DNA of 64,000 nt, from positions 34,964 to 98,963 of the forward strand of contig NZ_SDLT01000039.1 of the NCBI RefSeq assembly GCF_004522235.1. The letters run 5' to 3'. This document shows positions 15,549 through 23,497 of the stretch, piece by piece; the first letter of the stretch is position 1, and every line of letters starts with the position of its first letter. The position numbers and the translations under genes were made by a program. The notes beneath the pieces are model-generated. The model was given only the letters and a program-made list of their open reading frames with translations. It did no database searches and was not told where the DNA came from. The stretch comes from Amycolatopsis nivea. Lineage in GTDB: Bacteria; Actinomycetota; Actinomycetes; Mycobacteriales; Pseudonocardiaceae.

Positions 15549-16940
15549 GTGACTGCGCAGCGTTCACCCCGCAAGGCCTCAGGCCGTTCTTCGACCGGTG
15601 CTCAAGCGCCGGAGAAAGCCTCGATCTCGCCCGAATCCCCACGCATCACTTATGTGCTCGACACGTCGGTGCTGCTCTCCGACCCGTGGGCGGTCACCCG
15701 GTTCGCCGAACACGCGGTGGTGCTCCCGCTGGTCGTCATCAGCGAACTGGAGGCCAAGCGCCACCACTCCGAGCTCGGCTGGTTCGCCAGGGAATCCCTC
15801 CGGCTGCTGGACGACCTCCGGCTCAAGCACGGCAGGCTCGACGCCCCGATCCCGATCGGCGACCAGGGCGGCACCCTGCAGGTGGAGCTGAACCACACCG
15901 ATCCGTCCGTCCTCCCGGTGGGCTTCCGCACCGATTCGAACGACCACCGCATCCTCGCGTGCGCGCTCAACCTCGCGACGGAGCAGCCGGCGGTCGTCCT
16001 GGTGACGAAGGACATCCCGCTGCGGGTCAAAGCGGGCGCGGTCGGGCTCACCGCGGACGAGTACCGGGCGCAGGAGGTCACGCCGTCGGGCTGGACGGGC
16101 ATGGCGGACGTGGACGCGCCGCAGGAGCTGATCGACGCGCTCTTCTCGGGCGGTTCGGCGGATCCGGCGGAGTTCGGTCTCGGCGAGGTGGGCGAACTGC
16201 CGTGCCACACCGGGTTGCGGCTGCTCGCGGGCAGTTCGAGCGCGCTCGGCCGGGTCACGGCGGACAAGCGGGTGCGGCTGGTGCGCGGCGACCGCGAGGC
16301 GTTCGGCCTGCACGGCCGCTCGGCTGAGCAGCGCGTGGCGCTCGACCTGCTGCTGGACTCCGACGTCGGCATCGTCTCGCTCGGCGGGCGCGCGGGCACC
16401 GGCAAGTCGGCGCTGGCGCTGTGCGCGGGCCTGGAAGCGGTGATGGAACGCCAGCAGCACCGCAAGGTCGTGGTGTTCCGCCCGGTCTACGCGGTCGGCG
16501 GCCAGGATCTCGGCTATCTGCCCGGGTCCGAGAGCGAAAAAATGCAGCCGTGGGCGCAGGCGGTGTTCGACACGCTCGGCGCGCTGGTCAGCCAGGACGT
16601 GCTGGACGAGGTCTTCGACCGCGGCATGCTCGAGGTGCTGCCGCTGACGCACATCCGGGGCCGCTCGCTGCACGACACGTTCGTGATCGTGGACGAGGCG
16701 CAGTCGCTGGAGCGCAACGTGCTGCTGACCGTACTGTCTCGGCTCGGTTCGGCGTCGCGGGTGGTGCTCACGCACGACGTCGCCCAGCGGGACAACCTGC
16801 GCGTCGGCAGGCACGACGGCGTCTCGGCGGTGATTGAGAAGCTGAAGGGGCACCCGCTGTTCGCGCACGTGACCCTGACCCGCTCGGAACGCTCGCCGAT
16901 CGCGGCGCTGGTGACCGAGATGCTGGAGGACCACGGCTGA
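15549..16940 (+). CDS. phoH2: PIN-PhoH fusion ATPase/RNase (PhoH2)
   Basis: 463 residues from GTG 15549, with GAGGGAG 7 bases upstream. The N-terminal PIN domain starts at TYVLDTSVLLSDP (Asp38 is the first acidic metal ligand) and continues with ISELEAKRHH and a C-terminal VLVTKD acidic segment. The PhoH NTPase domain follows, with Walker A GRAGTGKSAL (about residue 280) and Walker B FVIVDEAQSLERN. PhoH2 proteins unwind and cleave RNA in an ATP-dependent manner; the mycobacterial homologue is Rv1095. A structured leader lies upstream and a strong terminator follows. It is a single-gene unit, convergent with guaB1. Confidence 0.92.
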   Translation: MTAQRSPRKASGRSSTGAQAPEKASISPESPRITYVLDTSVLLSDPWAVTRFAEHAVVLPLVVISELEAKRHHSELGWFARESLRLLDDLRLKHGRLDAPIPIGDQGGTLQVELNHTDPSVLPVGFRTDSNDHRILACALNLATEQPAVVLVTKDIPLRVKAGAVGLTADEYRAQEVTPSGWTGMADVDAPQELIDALFSGGSADPAEFGLGEVGELPCHTGLRLLAGSSSALGRVTADKRVRLVRGDREAFGLHGRSAEQRVALDLLLDSDVGIVSLGGRAGTGKSALALCAGLEAVMERQQHRKVVVFRPVYAVGGQDLGYLPGSESEKMQPWAQAVFDTLGALVSQDVLDEVFDRGMLEVLPLTHIRGRSLHDTFVIVDEAQSLERNVLLTVLSRLGSASRVVLTHDVAQRDNLRVGRHDGVSAVIEKLKGHPLFAHVTLTRSERSPIAALVTEMLEDHG

Positions 16941-16949
16941 CCTAGGACC

Positions 16950-16990
16950 GGAAAAGGCCCCTCGAGGACGTTCCTCGAGGGGCCTTTTCC
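16950..16990. terminator. bidirectional hairpin terminator between phoH2 and guaB1
   Basis: Perfect 18-base arms (GGAAAAGGCCCCTCGAGG and its complement) with a 5-base loop. The arms end in A-rich/T-rich runs on either strand, giving a good intrinsic terminator for both convergent genes. Confidence 0.9.
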
Positions 16991-16998
16991 AGGACTGC

Positions 16999-18438
16999 TT
17001 ACCAGCCGGAAGGCAGCGGGCGTCCCTCGGCGAAACCGGCCGCCGACTGCACGCCCAGCACCGCGCGCTCGTGGAACTCCTCGATCGTGCGCGCGCCAGC
17101 GTACGTGCAGGACGAGCGGACGCCCGAGCAGATCGAGTCGATCAGGTCTTCGACGCCGGGCCGGTTCGGGTCCAGCGCCATCCGCGACGTGGAGATGCCC
17201 TCCTCGAACAGCGCCTTGCGCGCGCGGTCGAAGACGTTGTCCGTGCGCGTCCGGGCTCCGACGGCACGCTTCGACGCCATCCCGAACGACTCCTTGTACG
17301 GACGGCCCTGCTCGTCGTAGCGGAGGTCGCCGGGGGATTCGTGGGTGCCGGCGAACCACGAGCCGACCATCGCCGCCGACGCGCCCGCGGCCAGTGCCAG
17401 CGCGACGTCGCGCGGGTGTCGCACGCCGCCGTCGGCCCAGACGTGTTTGCCCAGCTCACGCGCGGCGGCGGCGCATTCCGCGACCGCCGAGAACTGCGGG
17501 CGGCCGACGCCGGTCATCATCCGCGTGGTGCACATCGCGCCGGGGCCGACGCCGACCTTGATGACGTCCGCGCCCGCGTGGATGAGGTCGCGGGTGCCTT
17601 CGGCGGTCACGACGTTGCCCGCCACGACCGGCACCTTCGGCGACACCGAACGAACCGCCTTGAGCGCGGCGATCATCTTTTCCTGGTGCCCGTGCGCGGT
17701 GTCGACGACCAGCGTGTCGACGCCCGCGGCCAGCACCGCTTCGGCCTTCGCCGCGACGTCGCCGTTCACGCCGACCGCGGCGGCGACGCGCAGCTTCCCG
17801 TCAGCGTCGGCGGCCGGGGTGTAGATCTCCGAACGCAGCGCGCCCACCGCGGTCAGGACACCGGCGAGGCGACCCTCGGCGTCGAGACCGAGGGCGAGCC
17901 GTCCGCCGTGGCTGTGGAGGAGTTCGAAAACCTCGCGCGGCGGCGTGTCCAGCGGCACGGCGACGACAGCGGGCTCGGCGACGTCGGCCAGCCGCGCGAA
18001 GCGGTCGACACCGGCGCAGGCGGCCTCGTCCACGACTCCGACCGGCTTGCCGTCGCCGTCGACGATGACGACCGCGCCGTGTGCTCGTTTGTGCACGAGG
18101 TTGAGGGCATCGGCCACCGCGTCGCCGCCGGTGAGGACCAGCGGCGTGTCCCAGACGGCGTGTCGGGACTTCACCCAGGAGACGATTTCGGCCACCGCGG
18201 CCGTGTCGACGTCCTGCGGAAGCACGACGAGCCCGCCGCGGCGAGCGACGGTCTCGGCCATCCGCCGCCCGGCGACGGCCGTCATGTTGGCCACCACCAA
18301 GGGGATCGTCGCGCCAGTGCCGTCCACAGTGGACAAGTCGACGCCGAAGCGGGATTCCACGTCCGAACGGTTCGGCAGCAGGAACACGTCGTCGTAGGTC
18401 AGGTCGTGAGCGGGCACGTGCCCATCCAGAAAGCGCAC
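16999..18438 (-). CDS. guaB1: GuaB1-type GMP reductase with CBS domain
   Basis: 479 residues, IMPDH/GMPR TIM barrel. Motifs in order: LTYDDVFLLPNRSDV at the N-terminus; a CBS insert (about residues 95-205); VVDTAHGHQEKMI; VVAGNVVTAEGTRDL; and the active-site loop GVGPGAMCTTRMMTGVG with nucleophile Cys303. The family is annotated as IMP dehydrogenase-related, but the mycobacterial GuaB1 homologue has been shown to be a GMP reductase (GMP to IMP, NADPH) with a regulatory CBS domain. The length, the CBS arrangement and the KESFGMASKRAVG flap support this subgroup. It is cytosolic, in purine salvage. It diverges from the DUF309 gene with 67 bases between starts. Confidence 0.9.
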   Translation of the reverse strand: MRFLDGHVPAHDLTYDDVFLLPNRSDVESRFGVDLSTVDGTGATIPLVVANMTAVAGRRMAETVARRGGLVVLPQDVDTAAVAEIVSWVKSRHAVWDTPLVLTGGDAVADALNLVHKRAHGAVVIVDGDGKPVGVVDEAACAGVDRFARLADVAEPAVVAVPLDTPPREVFELLHSHGGRLALGLDAEGRLAGVLTAVGALRSEIYTPAADADGKLRVAAAVGVNGDVAAKAEAVLAAGVDTLVVDTAHGHQEKMIAALKAVRSVSPKVPVVAGNVVTAEGTRDLIHAGADVIKVGVGPGAMCTTRMMTGVGRPQFSAVAECAAAARELGKHVWADGGVRHPRDVALALAAGASAAMVGSWFAGTHESPGDLRYDEQGRPYKESFGMASKRAVGARTRTDNVFDRARKALFEEGISTSRMALDPNRPGVEDLIDSICSGVRSSCTYAGARTIEEFHERAVLGVQSAAGFAEGRPLPSGW

Positions 18439-18505
18439 GAGTCACCAGGCTACGTGGCTTGCGCGCGGGACGCTAACCCGGCGTGGCCCGTGGGACAATG
18501 GAGAG

Positions 18506-18973
18506 GTGGACAGCCGTGATCGCGACGACCAGGGGCGCGCCCGCAACGCCCGCCCTCGTGATGGCCTCGGCCGCCCGTTGCCGTACGGCTCCGACGGCGT
18601 GCCGCGCCAGCCGGAAGGCGTGCAGCGAACCCCGGAGGAGACCCTGGCGGAGGCACAGGACCTGCTGGACGCCGGCCGCCCGTTCCACGCCCACGAGGTC
18701 TTCGAGGACGCGTGGAAGACGACGGACGGCCCGGAACGCGAACTGTGGCGCGGCCTGGCCCAGCTGGCGGTGGGGCTGACACACGCGTTGCGGGGGAACG
18801 GGAACGGGGCGGTCGCGCTGCTGGAGCGGGGTGCGGAGAACATCGCGCCGTTTGCCGAGGTACCGCCGCACGGGATCGACGTGGCTGGGCTGCAGAGGTG
18901 GGCGCAAGCGCTTGCGGCGGAGGCGCGGGAGCGGGCTCGGGTGGAGCCGGAGGTTCCTCGGCTGGCTCCGTAG
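18506..18973 (+). CDS. DUF309 domain protein
   Basis: 155 residues from GTG 18506. The core matches DUF309: AQDLLDAGRPFHAHEVFEDA, then a Trp-Lys segment, GPERELWRGLAQLAVGLTHA and RGNGNGAVALLERGAE. The family has conserved His-Glu and Arg-Gly residues on a helical scaffold and no proven activity. The N-terminal 35 residues are basic and disordered. GGAGAGG precedes the start closely, and a GACAAT -10-like hexamer just upstream suggests a very short or absent 5' UTR. It is divergent from guaB1. Confidence 0.82.
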   Translation: MDSRDRDDQGRARNARPRDGLGRPLPYGSDGVPRQPEGVQRTPEETLAEAQDLLDAGRPFHAHEVFEDAWKTTDGPERELWRGLAQLAVGLTHALRGNGNGAVALLERGAENIAPFAEVPPHGIDVAGLQRWAQALAAEARERARVEPEVPRLAP

Positions 18974-19373
18974 ACGGGGTTGCTTCGGGGCTGAGCGGGT
19001 TGGGTTTTGCCTGCGCTGGGGGTCTCGCTGCGTTGCCTGGGCGCTCGGATTGTGCGGCGGGCTTTGGTGCGGTTCCGCGCGACTGCAGGTCGGGCGGTCG
19101 CGCGGACTTCTGTGCGGCTCAGCGCGGCTGCCGGTCGAGGTCGGGCGGCTACGTGGCGCGGATCGAGCGGCGATGCGGGCTGATCAAGTAGCAGGCAGCG
19201 GCCGGTCGTGAGCCGGGCAGTTCGGCGGATGCGGTCTGTGAGGCGGCAACTGCGCTCAGATCGAGGACAGGCAGGCTGGCGTTCAGGCTGAACGCAAACG
19301 CTTCCGCCAGCCGATCTCGTAACTCGCCGGGCAGGGCGACAGACATGCCGCCCCGCCCGGCGAGAAAGGGTGG
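18974..19373. other. intergenic region with imperfect duplication
   Basis: No gene is supported. An imperfect repeat occurs (CTGCAGGTCGGGCGG near 19080 and CTGCCGGTCGAGGTCGGGCGG near 19128). The only other feature is the terminator at 19323-19364. Confidence 0.4.
19323..19364 (-). terminator. hairpin terminator of the MBL hydrolase gene
   Basis: 16-base arms CTCGCCGGGCAGGGCG and CGCCCCGCCCGGCGAG, one mismatch, 10-base loop, starting 10 bases after the MBL stop on the minus strand. Confidence 0.8.
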
Positions 19374-19997
19374 TCAGGCGGCGGGCCAGTCGGCCGATCC
19401 CGCTTTTTCCTTGCCGATGGTCGTCGCTTCGCCGTGGCCGGTGCGGACGATCGTCGCGTCGGGGAGGGGGAAGAGGCGGTCTCGGATGGACTTCACGATG
19501 GTCGGGTAGTCGGAGTACGAGCGGCCGGTCGCGCCGGGGCCGCCGTTGAACAGGGTGTCTCCGGTGAAGAGGACTTCCAGGTCGGGGCTGTGCAGGCAGA
19601 TCGCGCCGGGGGCGTGGCCCGGCGTGTGCAGCACGGTGAGGTCGGTGCCCGCGACGGTGATGACCTGTCCGTCGGCCAGGTCATCGTCGGGGGCGCGGTC
19701 CGGGTGGGTCAGGTCCCAGACGACGCGGTCGGCCGGGTGCAGCAGGATCGGGGCGCCGGTGCGGTCGGCCAGCGCGGGGGCGGCGTTGACGTGGTCGTTG
19801 TGCGCGTGGGTGCAGACAATCGCGCGGACTGTGCGTTCTCCGACTACGTCCGCGATGGCGTCCGCGTCGTGCGCGGCGTCGATCACGATCACCTCGGAGC
19901 CGTCGCCGACTATCCAGACGTTGTTGTCCACGTCCCAGCTGCCGCCGTCGAGCTCGAACACGCCCGACGTGACCAGGTTCTGCACTATGGCCGTCAT
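19374..19997 (-). CDS. MBL-fold metallo-hydrolase
   Basis: 207 residues from ATG 19997. Metallo-beta-lactamase fold with the zinc motif VCTHAHNDHVN (HxHxDH), a downstream LHTPGHAPGAICLH histidine, VLFTGDTLFNGGPGATGRS, and a C-terminal RTGHGE histidine, so all ligands of a dinuclear site are present. The protein belongs to the glyoxalase II-like branch. In other actinobacteria this subtype often follows a mycothiol-dependent formaldehyde/nitrosothiol dehydrogenase, but that gene is absent here. Substrate unknown. It is divergent from the OYE-type reductase, with 94 bases between starts. Confidence 0.86.
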   Translation of the reverse strand: MTAIVQNLVTSGVFELDGGSWDVDNNVWIVGDGSEVIVIDAAHDADAIADVVGERTVRAIVCTHAHNDHVNAAPALADRTGAPILLHPADRVVWDLTHPDRAPDDDLADGQVITVAGTDLTVLHTPGHAPGAICLHSPDLEVLFTGDTLFNGGPGATGRSYSDYPTIVKSIRDRLFPLPDATIVRTGHGEATTIGKEKAGSADWPAA

Positions 19998-20052
19998 GCC
20001 GCAGACCCTAGTGGCCCGCGAGGCATACCGCCGGTACCTACTTTCGAGTATC

Positions 20053-20067
20053 CTTACTCGCGGTAAG
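20053..20067. promoter_or_regulatory. short palindrome in the MBL/OYE divergent promoter
   Basis: CTTAC-TCGCG-GTAAG, a perfect 5-base inverted repeat 25 bases before the reductase ATG. It has the shape of a TetR-type half-site pair; no regulator gene adjoins it. Confidence 0.35.
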
Positions 20068-20091
20068 TTAGCCGCGACGACGGGACTGCTC

Positions 20092-21312
20092 ATGACCGAC
20101 CCCCGGGATCTGCTCGCCGAACCGCTCAAACTGCACTGCGGGGCCGTGCTGCCGCATCGGATCGCGAAGTCGGCGCTCAGCGAGCAGCTTGGCGACCGTC
20201 GCAACGCGCCTTCTGCCGAGCTCGCGCAGCTGTACCGGACCTGGGCGCGTGGGGGCGCGGGTCTGCTGGTGACCGGCAATGTGATGGTCGATCCCACCGC
20301 GCTCGGCGAACCGCGCAACGTCGCGGTGCCCGCCGAGCCCGACCCGGCGGCGTACCGGTCGTGGGCGCGGGCCGTCGACGGCACGGACGCACAGTTGTGG
20401 GTGCAGCTCAACCATCCCGGACGGCAGAGTCCGCGGTATTTGTCTCGCCAGCCGGTCGCGCCGTCGGCGGTGCCGTTCGGCGACCGAGGAGTGCGGACGG
20501 CGTTCGCCGCGCCGCGGGCGTTGACCGGGGACGAGATCGAAGCGGTGGTGGCGAGGTTCGCGGTGTCGGCGCGGACGTTCGTCGACGCCGGGTTCGCCGG
20601 GATCCAGATCCACGGCGCGCACGGGTACCTGATTTCGCAGTTCCTGTCGCCGTTGGTGAACCGTCGTGACGACGAATGGGGGCGCGACCGCAGCCGGTTC
20701 CTGCTTGAGGTGGTGCGCGCGGTCCGGGACGCGGTGGGGGATCGCGTGCCGGTTTCGGTGAAGCTCAACAGCGCTGACTTCCAGCGCGGCGGCTTCGACG
20801 AGGACGAGTCGTTGCAGGTGGTCCGGGCGCTGGGCGAGGCCGGGATCGATCTGTTGGAGATTTCCGGCGGCACCTACGAGCGGGCCGTGATGATGGGGTC
20901 CGGCCGGGCGAGCACGCAGCGGCGGGAAGCGTATTTCCTGGACTACGCGGCGAAAGCCCGTCAGATCAGCGACGTCGCGCTGATGGTCACCGGCGGGTTC
21001 ACCACGGCGGCGGGCATGGCGGAGGCGCTGGAATCCGGTGCGCTGGACGTGATCGGGATCGGCCGTCCGTTCACTGTGGACCCCGGGTTGCCGGGCCGGT
21101 TGCTCGCGGGCGAGGACGTGCGGGCCGAACGCCGTTGCCCGCGCACGGGAATCCGGCTCGCCGACAGCCTGCTCGAGATCCAGTGGCACACCCAGCAGAT
21201 GCACCGCGTCGCCGCGGGCAAACCGGTGGACCTGAAGCGCGGCGCGTTGCGCGCGTTCGCCCAGGCCGGGCTCAGCGATCCGCTGAACGCGTTTCGGCGG
21301 GTCCGCGCCTGA
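20092..21312 (+). CDS. NADH:flavin oxidoreductase (Old Yellow Enzyme family)
   Basis: 406 residues from ATG 20092. FMN-dependent TIM barrel of the OYE family: N-terminal LKLHCGAVLPHRIAKSALSE, VQLNHPGRQSPRY (His-Asn type substrate pocket), the hallmark IQIHGAHGYLISQFLSP followed by NRRDDEWGRDRSRF, and phosphate-binding VTGGFTTAAGM and IGIGRPF. There is no C-terminal 2,4-dienoyl-CoA reductase FeS domain, so it is a single-domain ene-reductase or NADH oxidase type of unknown substrate. Its last 41 bases overlap the convergent Pr6Pr gene. Confidence 0.88.
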   Translation: MTDPRDLLAEPLKLHCGAVLPHRIAKSALSEQLGDRRNAPSAELAQLYRTWARGGAGLLVTGNVMVDPTALGEPRNVAVPAEPDPAAYRSWARAVDGTDAQLWVQLNHPGRQSPRYLSRQPVAPSAVPFGDRGVRTAFAAPRALTGDEIEAVVARFAVSARTFVDAGFAGIQIHGAHGYLISQFLSPLVNRRDDEWGRDRSRFLLEVVRAVRDAVGDRVPVSVKLNSADFQRGGFDEDESLQVVRALGEAGIDLLEISGGTYERAVMMGSGRASTQRREAYFLDYAAKARQISDVALMVTGGFTTAAGMAEALESGALDVIGIGRPFTVDPGLPGRLLAGEDVRAERRCPRTGIRLADSLLEIQWHTQQMHRVAAGKPVDLKRGALRAFAQAGLSDPLNAFRRVRA

Positions 21313-21919
21313 GCCGCGGGTCGGCGGCCCGGGCACCGCTGGCGAGTGCGATGAAGAAGACGCCGATGAGCAGGCAGTTCAGCGCGACCTGCCCGTAGCC
21401 GAGGTTGTCAGCGTTGACGAACGGGTACGGGTAGTAGCCGTCGATCGCACCGCGGACGAGCGTGAAAGCCAGCCACACCAAGGGATAGGCGAGCGACCAC
21501 CAGACGGTGCGCCATGCCAGCACCCGCGGAGCGAAGAGCAGCCAGCCGAGTACGCACAGCACCGGGCTGACGCGGTGCAGCAGGATGTCCGCGGCCAGGC
21601 CGAGCCCGTGCAGCTGGTACAGCCCGGCGAGCGCGACCTGGTACACGACCCCGGTGACCACGATCCCGACCAGCGCGTCGAGCCACAGCACGCGCATCAG
21701 CGGCGAGGTGCCGCGTCCGCGGGCGAAAGCCGCGCTGGTGACGAGGACGAGGACGTTCGAGATGATCGTGAAATAGGTGAACAGGTTCGCGACTCGTCCG
21801 CCGAAGCTGACGTACCGTCCCTGCGGCGGCACCAGCGCGACGATCTGGATCACGAGCGCGGCCACCACGACGACCGCGGTCACCCCGAACCACAGCCGGG
21901 CCAACGCTTTCGACGACAT
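21272..21919 (-). CDS. Pr6Pr-family integral membrane protein
   Basis: 215 residues from ATG 21919. Six hydrophobic helices are predicted, with the family segments FTYFTIISNVL in helix 2 and a C-terminal half containing LAYPLVWLAFTLVRGAIDG, then YYPYPFVN, which match the Pr6Pr/androgen-induced-gene-1-like membrane family. The C-terminal tail is Arg-rich and overlaps the 3' end of the OYE gene on the opposite strand. Its biochemical role is unknown. Confidence 0.82.
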   Translation of the reverse strand: MSSKALARLWFGVTAVVVVAALVIQIVALVPPQGRYVSFGGRVANLFTYFTIISNVLVLVTSAAFARGRGTSPLMRVLWLDALVGIVVTGVVYQVALAGLYQLHGLGLAADILLHRVSPVLCVLGWLLFAPRVLAWRTVWWSLAYPLVWLAFTLVRGAIDGYYPYPFVNADNLGYGQVALNCLLIGVFFIALASGARAADPRLRRGPAETRSADR

Positions 21920-21951
21920 ACCGCTGACAGTACGGCTCCGGAGCGGGTCCG

Positions 21952-21992
21952 CCCGGCCCGGCCCGACCATGTTCGGTCGAGCCGGGGCCGGG
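21952..21992 (-). terminator. GC-rich hairpin after the S53 protease gene
   Basis: Inner arms CGACC/GGTCG flanked by outer CCCGGCCC/GGGGCCGGG, with a small bulge, about 45 bases after the protease stop on the minus strand. Confidence 0.5.
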
Positions 21993-22035
21993 TGAACCTG
22001 CCCGGATGCCCGCCCGCGGCGCGGGGACTACCGCA

Positions 22036-23340
22036 TCACCGCACCGCCTTCACCAAAGCGGGCACGAAGACCGACGCGTCGATCGTGCCCCAGCCGCTCG
22101 CGATGTCGTAGCCCGGACCGGCCTTGAAGCCTTCGACGTCCCACTGGCTGTTGTCGCCCTTGGTGACGTCGACGATCCCGGCCGCGGTGCCCTTCGGGCC
22201 CAGCTTCGAGTACAGCGCCGGGTTGATCTGGCCCAGCCGCCCGTGGTTGGCCTGCACGGCCAACGCCAGCACGCCGGCGAACAGCGGCGCCGACTGCGAC
22301 GTGCCCTGGACGCCTTCCATGCTGATGTCCGGGTACGACCGCATCGTGCTGCCGGTGACCTTCTTGACGCGGTTCTGCCAGGACGGCCGCGCGTACGCCT
22401 TCGACAGGCCCGCGCCCTCGCTGAACCCGTTGTCCGCGGCGTTGACCAGGTCGTCGGGCTGGGTGCGGACGCCGTTCGCGTCGAGGTGCAGCTGGGTGCC
22501 GCCGAGCGCGGTGACGTTCGGGTCGCTGGCTGGCCAGCTCGCCACGCGGTACGGATACCGGCCGGGACCTTGCAGGTACGCCCCGGTCGGGCCGTCGTCG
22601 CCCGACGACGCCACCAGCGTGACGCCCGCCTTGCTCGCCCGTTCCAGCGCCGGGTCGAGGGTCTTGATCGACTCGAACGACGGGAAGTTCTCCTCGGTGG
22701 TGCCGAAGCTCATCGAAACCACGTCGGCGATGCGGTGCTCGGTCATGTAGTCGACCGCGTGCATCATTTCCGGCAGGCCGGCGAAGCCCTGCGTCTCGGC
22801 GACCGGGGTGGCGGCGACGACGATCTTCGCGCCCGGAGCCATCGCGTGCATCATCGTGACGTCGAGATCGGTTTCCCCGCCCCACGACTGGCAGGTGGCG
22901 GTGTCCACCCCGGGATCGGTGCACGCGGGCACCGCACCGGACGGCTGCAGCACCTCGACGTTCGCCGGCGGCAGACCGTGCTGCCGGGAGTACTCGTCCA
23001 GCACCTGCTTGACCTTGTCGTCGCCGAACGACACGAGCGTGGCTACGGTGGACCCGGCGCCGGTGATGCCCTGGTTCCACAGCTTCGTGGCGTTGTACGC
23101 GCCGCTTTCCTTCGGCAGCTTGGCCATCGCCGCGTTGAGCCGTGCCACCCGCTCGCGCACCGTGGTCGCGCCGACGAACGACTGCGCGGCAGCCGAGAAG
23201 TGGTGTCGCGGCGGCTGCTGCGGCGGCGCCGGCGCGGCACTGGCCGGTGCCGCCACCACGGTGGCGGCGAGCGCCACGCCCGCCAGCAGGGTCATCGGCC
23301 GCCCGAGTCCCCGGACGGCTGATTTCACCCGGAACGTCAT
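22036..23340 (-). CDS. secreted S53 (sedolisin-type) serine peptidase
   Basis: 434 residues. A Sec signal (Arg/Lys, then LLAGVALAATVVAAPASA) indicates secretion. The sedolisin catalytic set is visible: Glu156 and Asp160 in GGETDLD, the oxyanion Asp248 in SSGDDGPTG, and the nucleophile Ser348 in QGTSQSAP. The S53 calcium-site region at the C-terminus (WDVEGFKAGPGYDIASGWGT) is also present. Unlike many sedolisins, the pro-domain is short (about residues 37-90) or lost, so activation may differ. Extracellular acid-type endopeptidase activity is inferred from the family. A 157-base gap separates it from the DNA ligase gene on the same strand. Confidence 0.87.
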   Translation of the reverse strand: MTFRVKSAVRGLGRPMTLLAGVALAATVVAAPASAAPAPPQQPPRHHFSAAAQSFVGATTVRERVARLNAAMAKLPKESGAYNATKLWNQGITGAGSTVATLVSFGDDKVKQVLDEYSRQHGLPPANVEVLQPSGAVPACTDPGVDTATCQSWGGETDLDVTMMHAMAPGAKIVVAATPVAETQGFAGLPEMMHAVDYMTEHRIADVVSMSFGTTEENFPSFESIKTLDPALERASKAGVTLVASSGDDGPTGAYLQGPGRYPYRVASWPASDPNVTALGGTQLHLDANGVRTQPDDLVNAADNGFSEGAGLSKAYARPSWQNRVKKVTGSTMRSYPDISMEGVQGTSQSAPLFAGVLALAVQANHGRLGQINPALYSKLGPKGTAAGIVDVTKGDNSQWDVEGFKAGPGYDIASGWGTIDASVFVPALVKAVR

Positions 23341-23497
23341 GCTTTTCTCCTATCGACGCAGGCCAGTGCTCCCACTCTCGGGTACGCGGCCACGGGTGCG
23401 ACATCGACTTTCGTCGGGCGTTTTCCTGAGCACAGCGGGGAAAGCTGCCCGATGTCCGTAATGTGCCCTCTCATCCGGAGGGCAGGCGCGGCGATCA

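Noticed and set aside
19149..19346. 65-residue minus-strand open frame after the MBL hydrolase gene
   Set aside because: Its start codon lies in the loop of the terminator hairpin at 19323-19364, and it has no ribosome site or domain.
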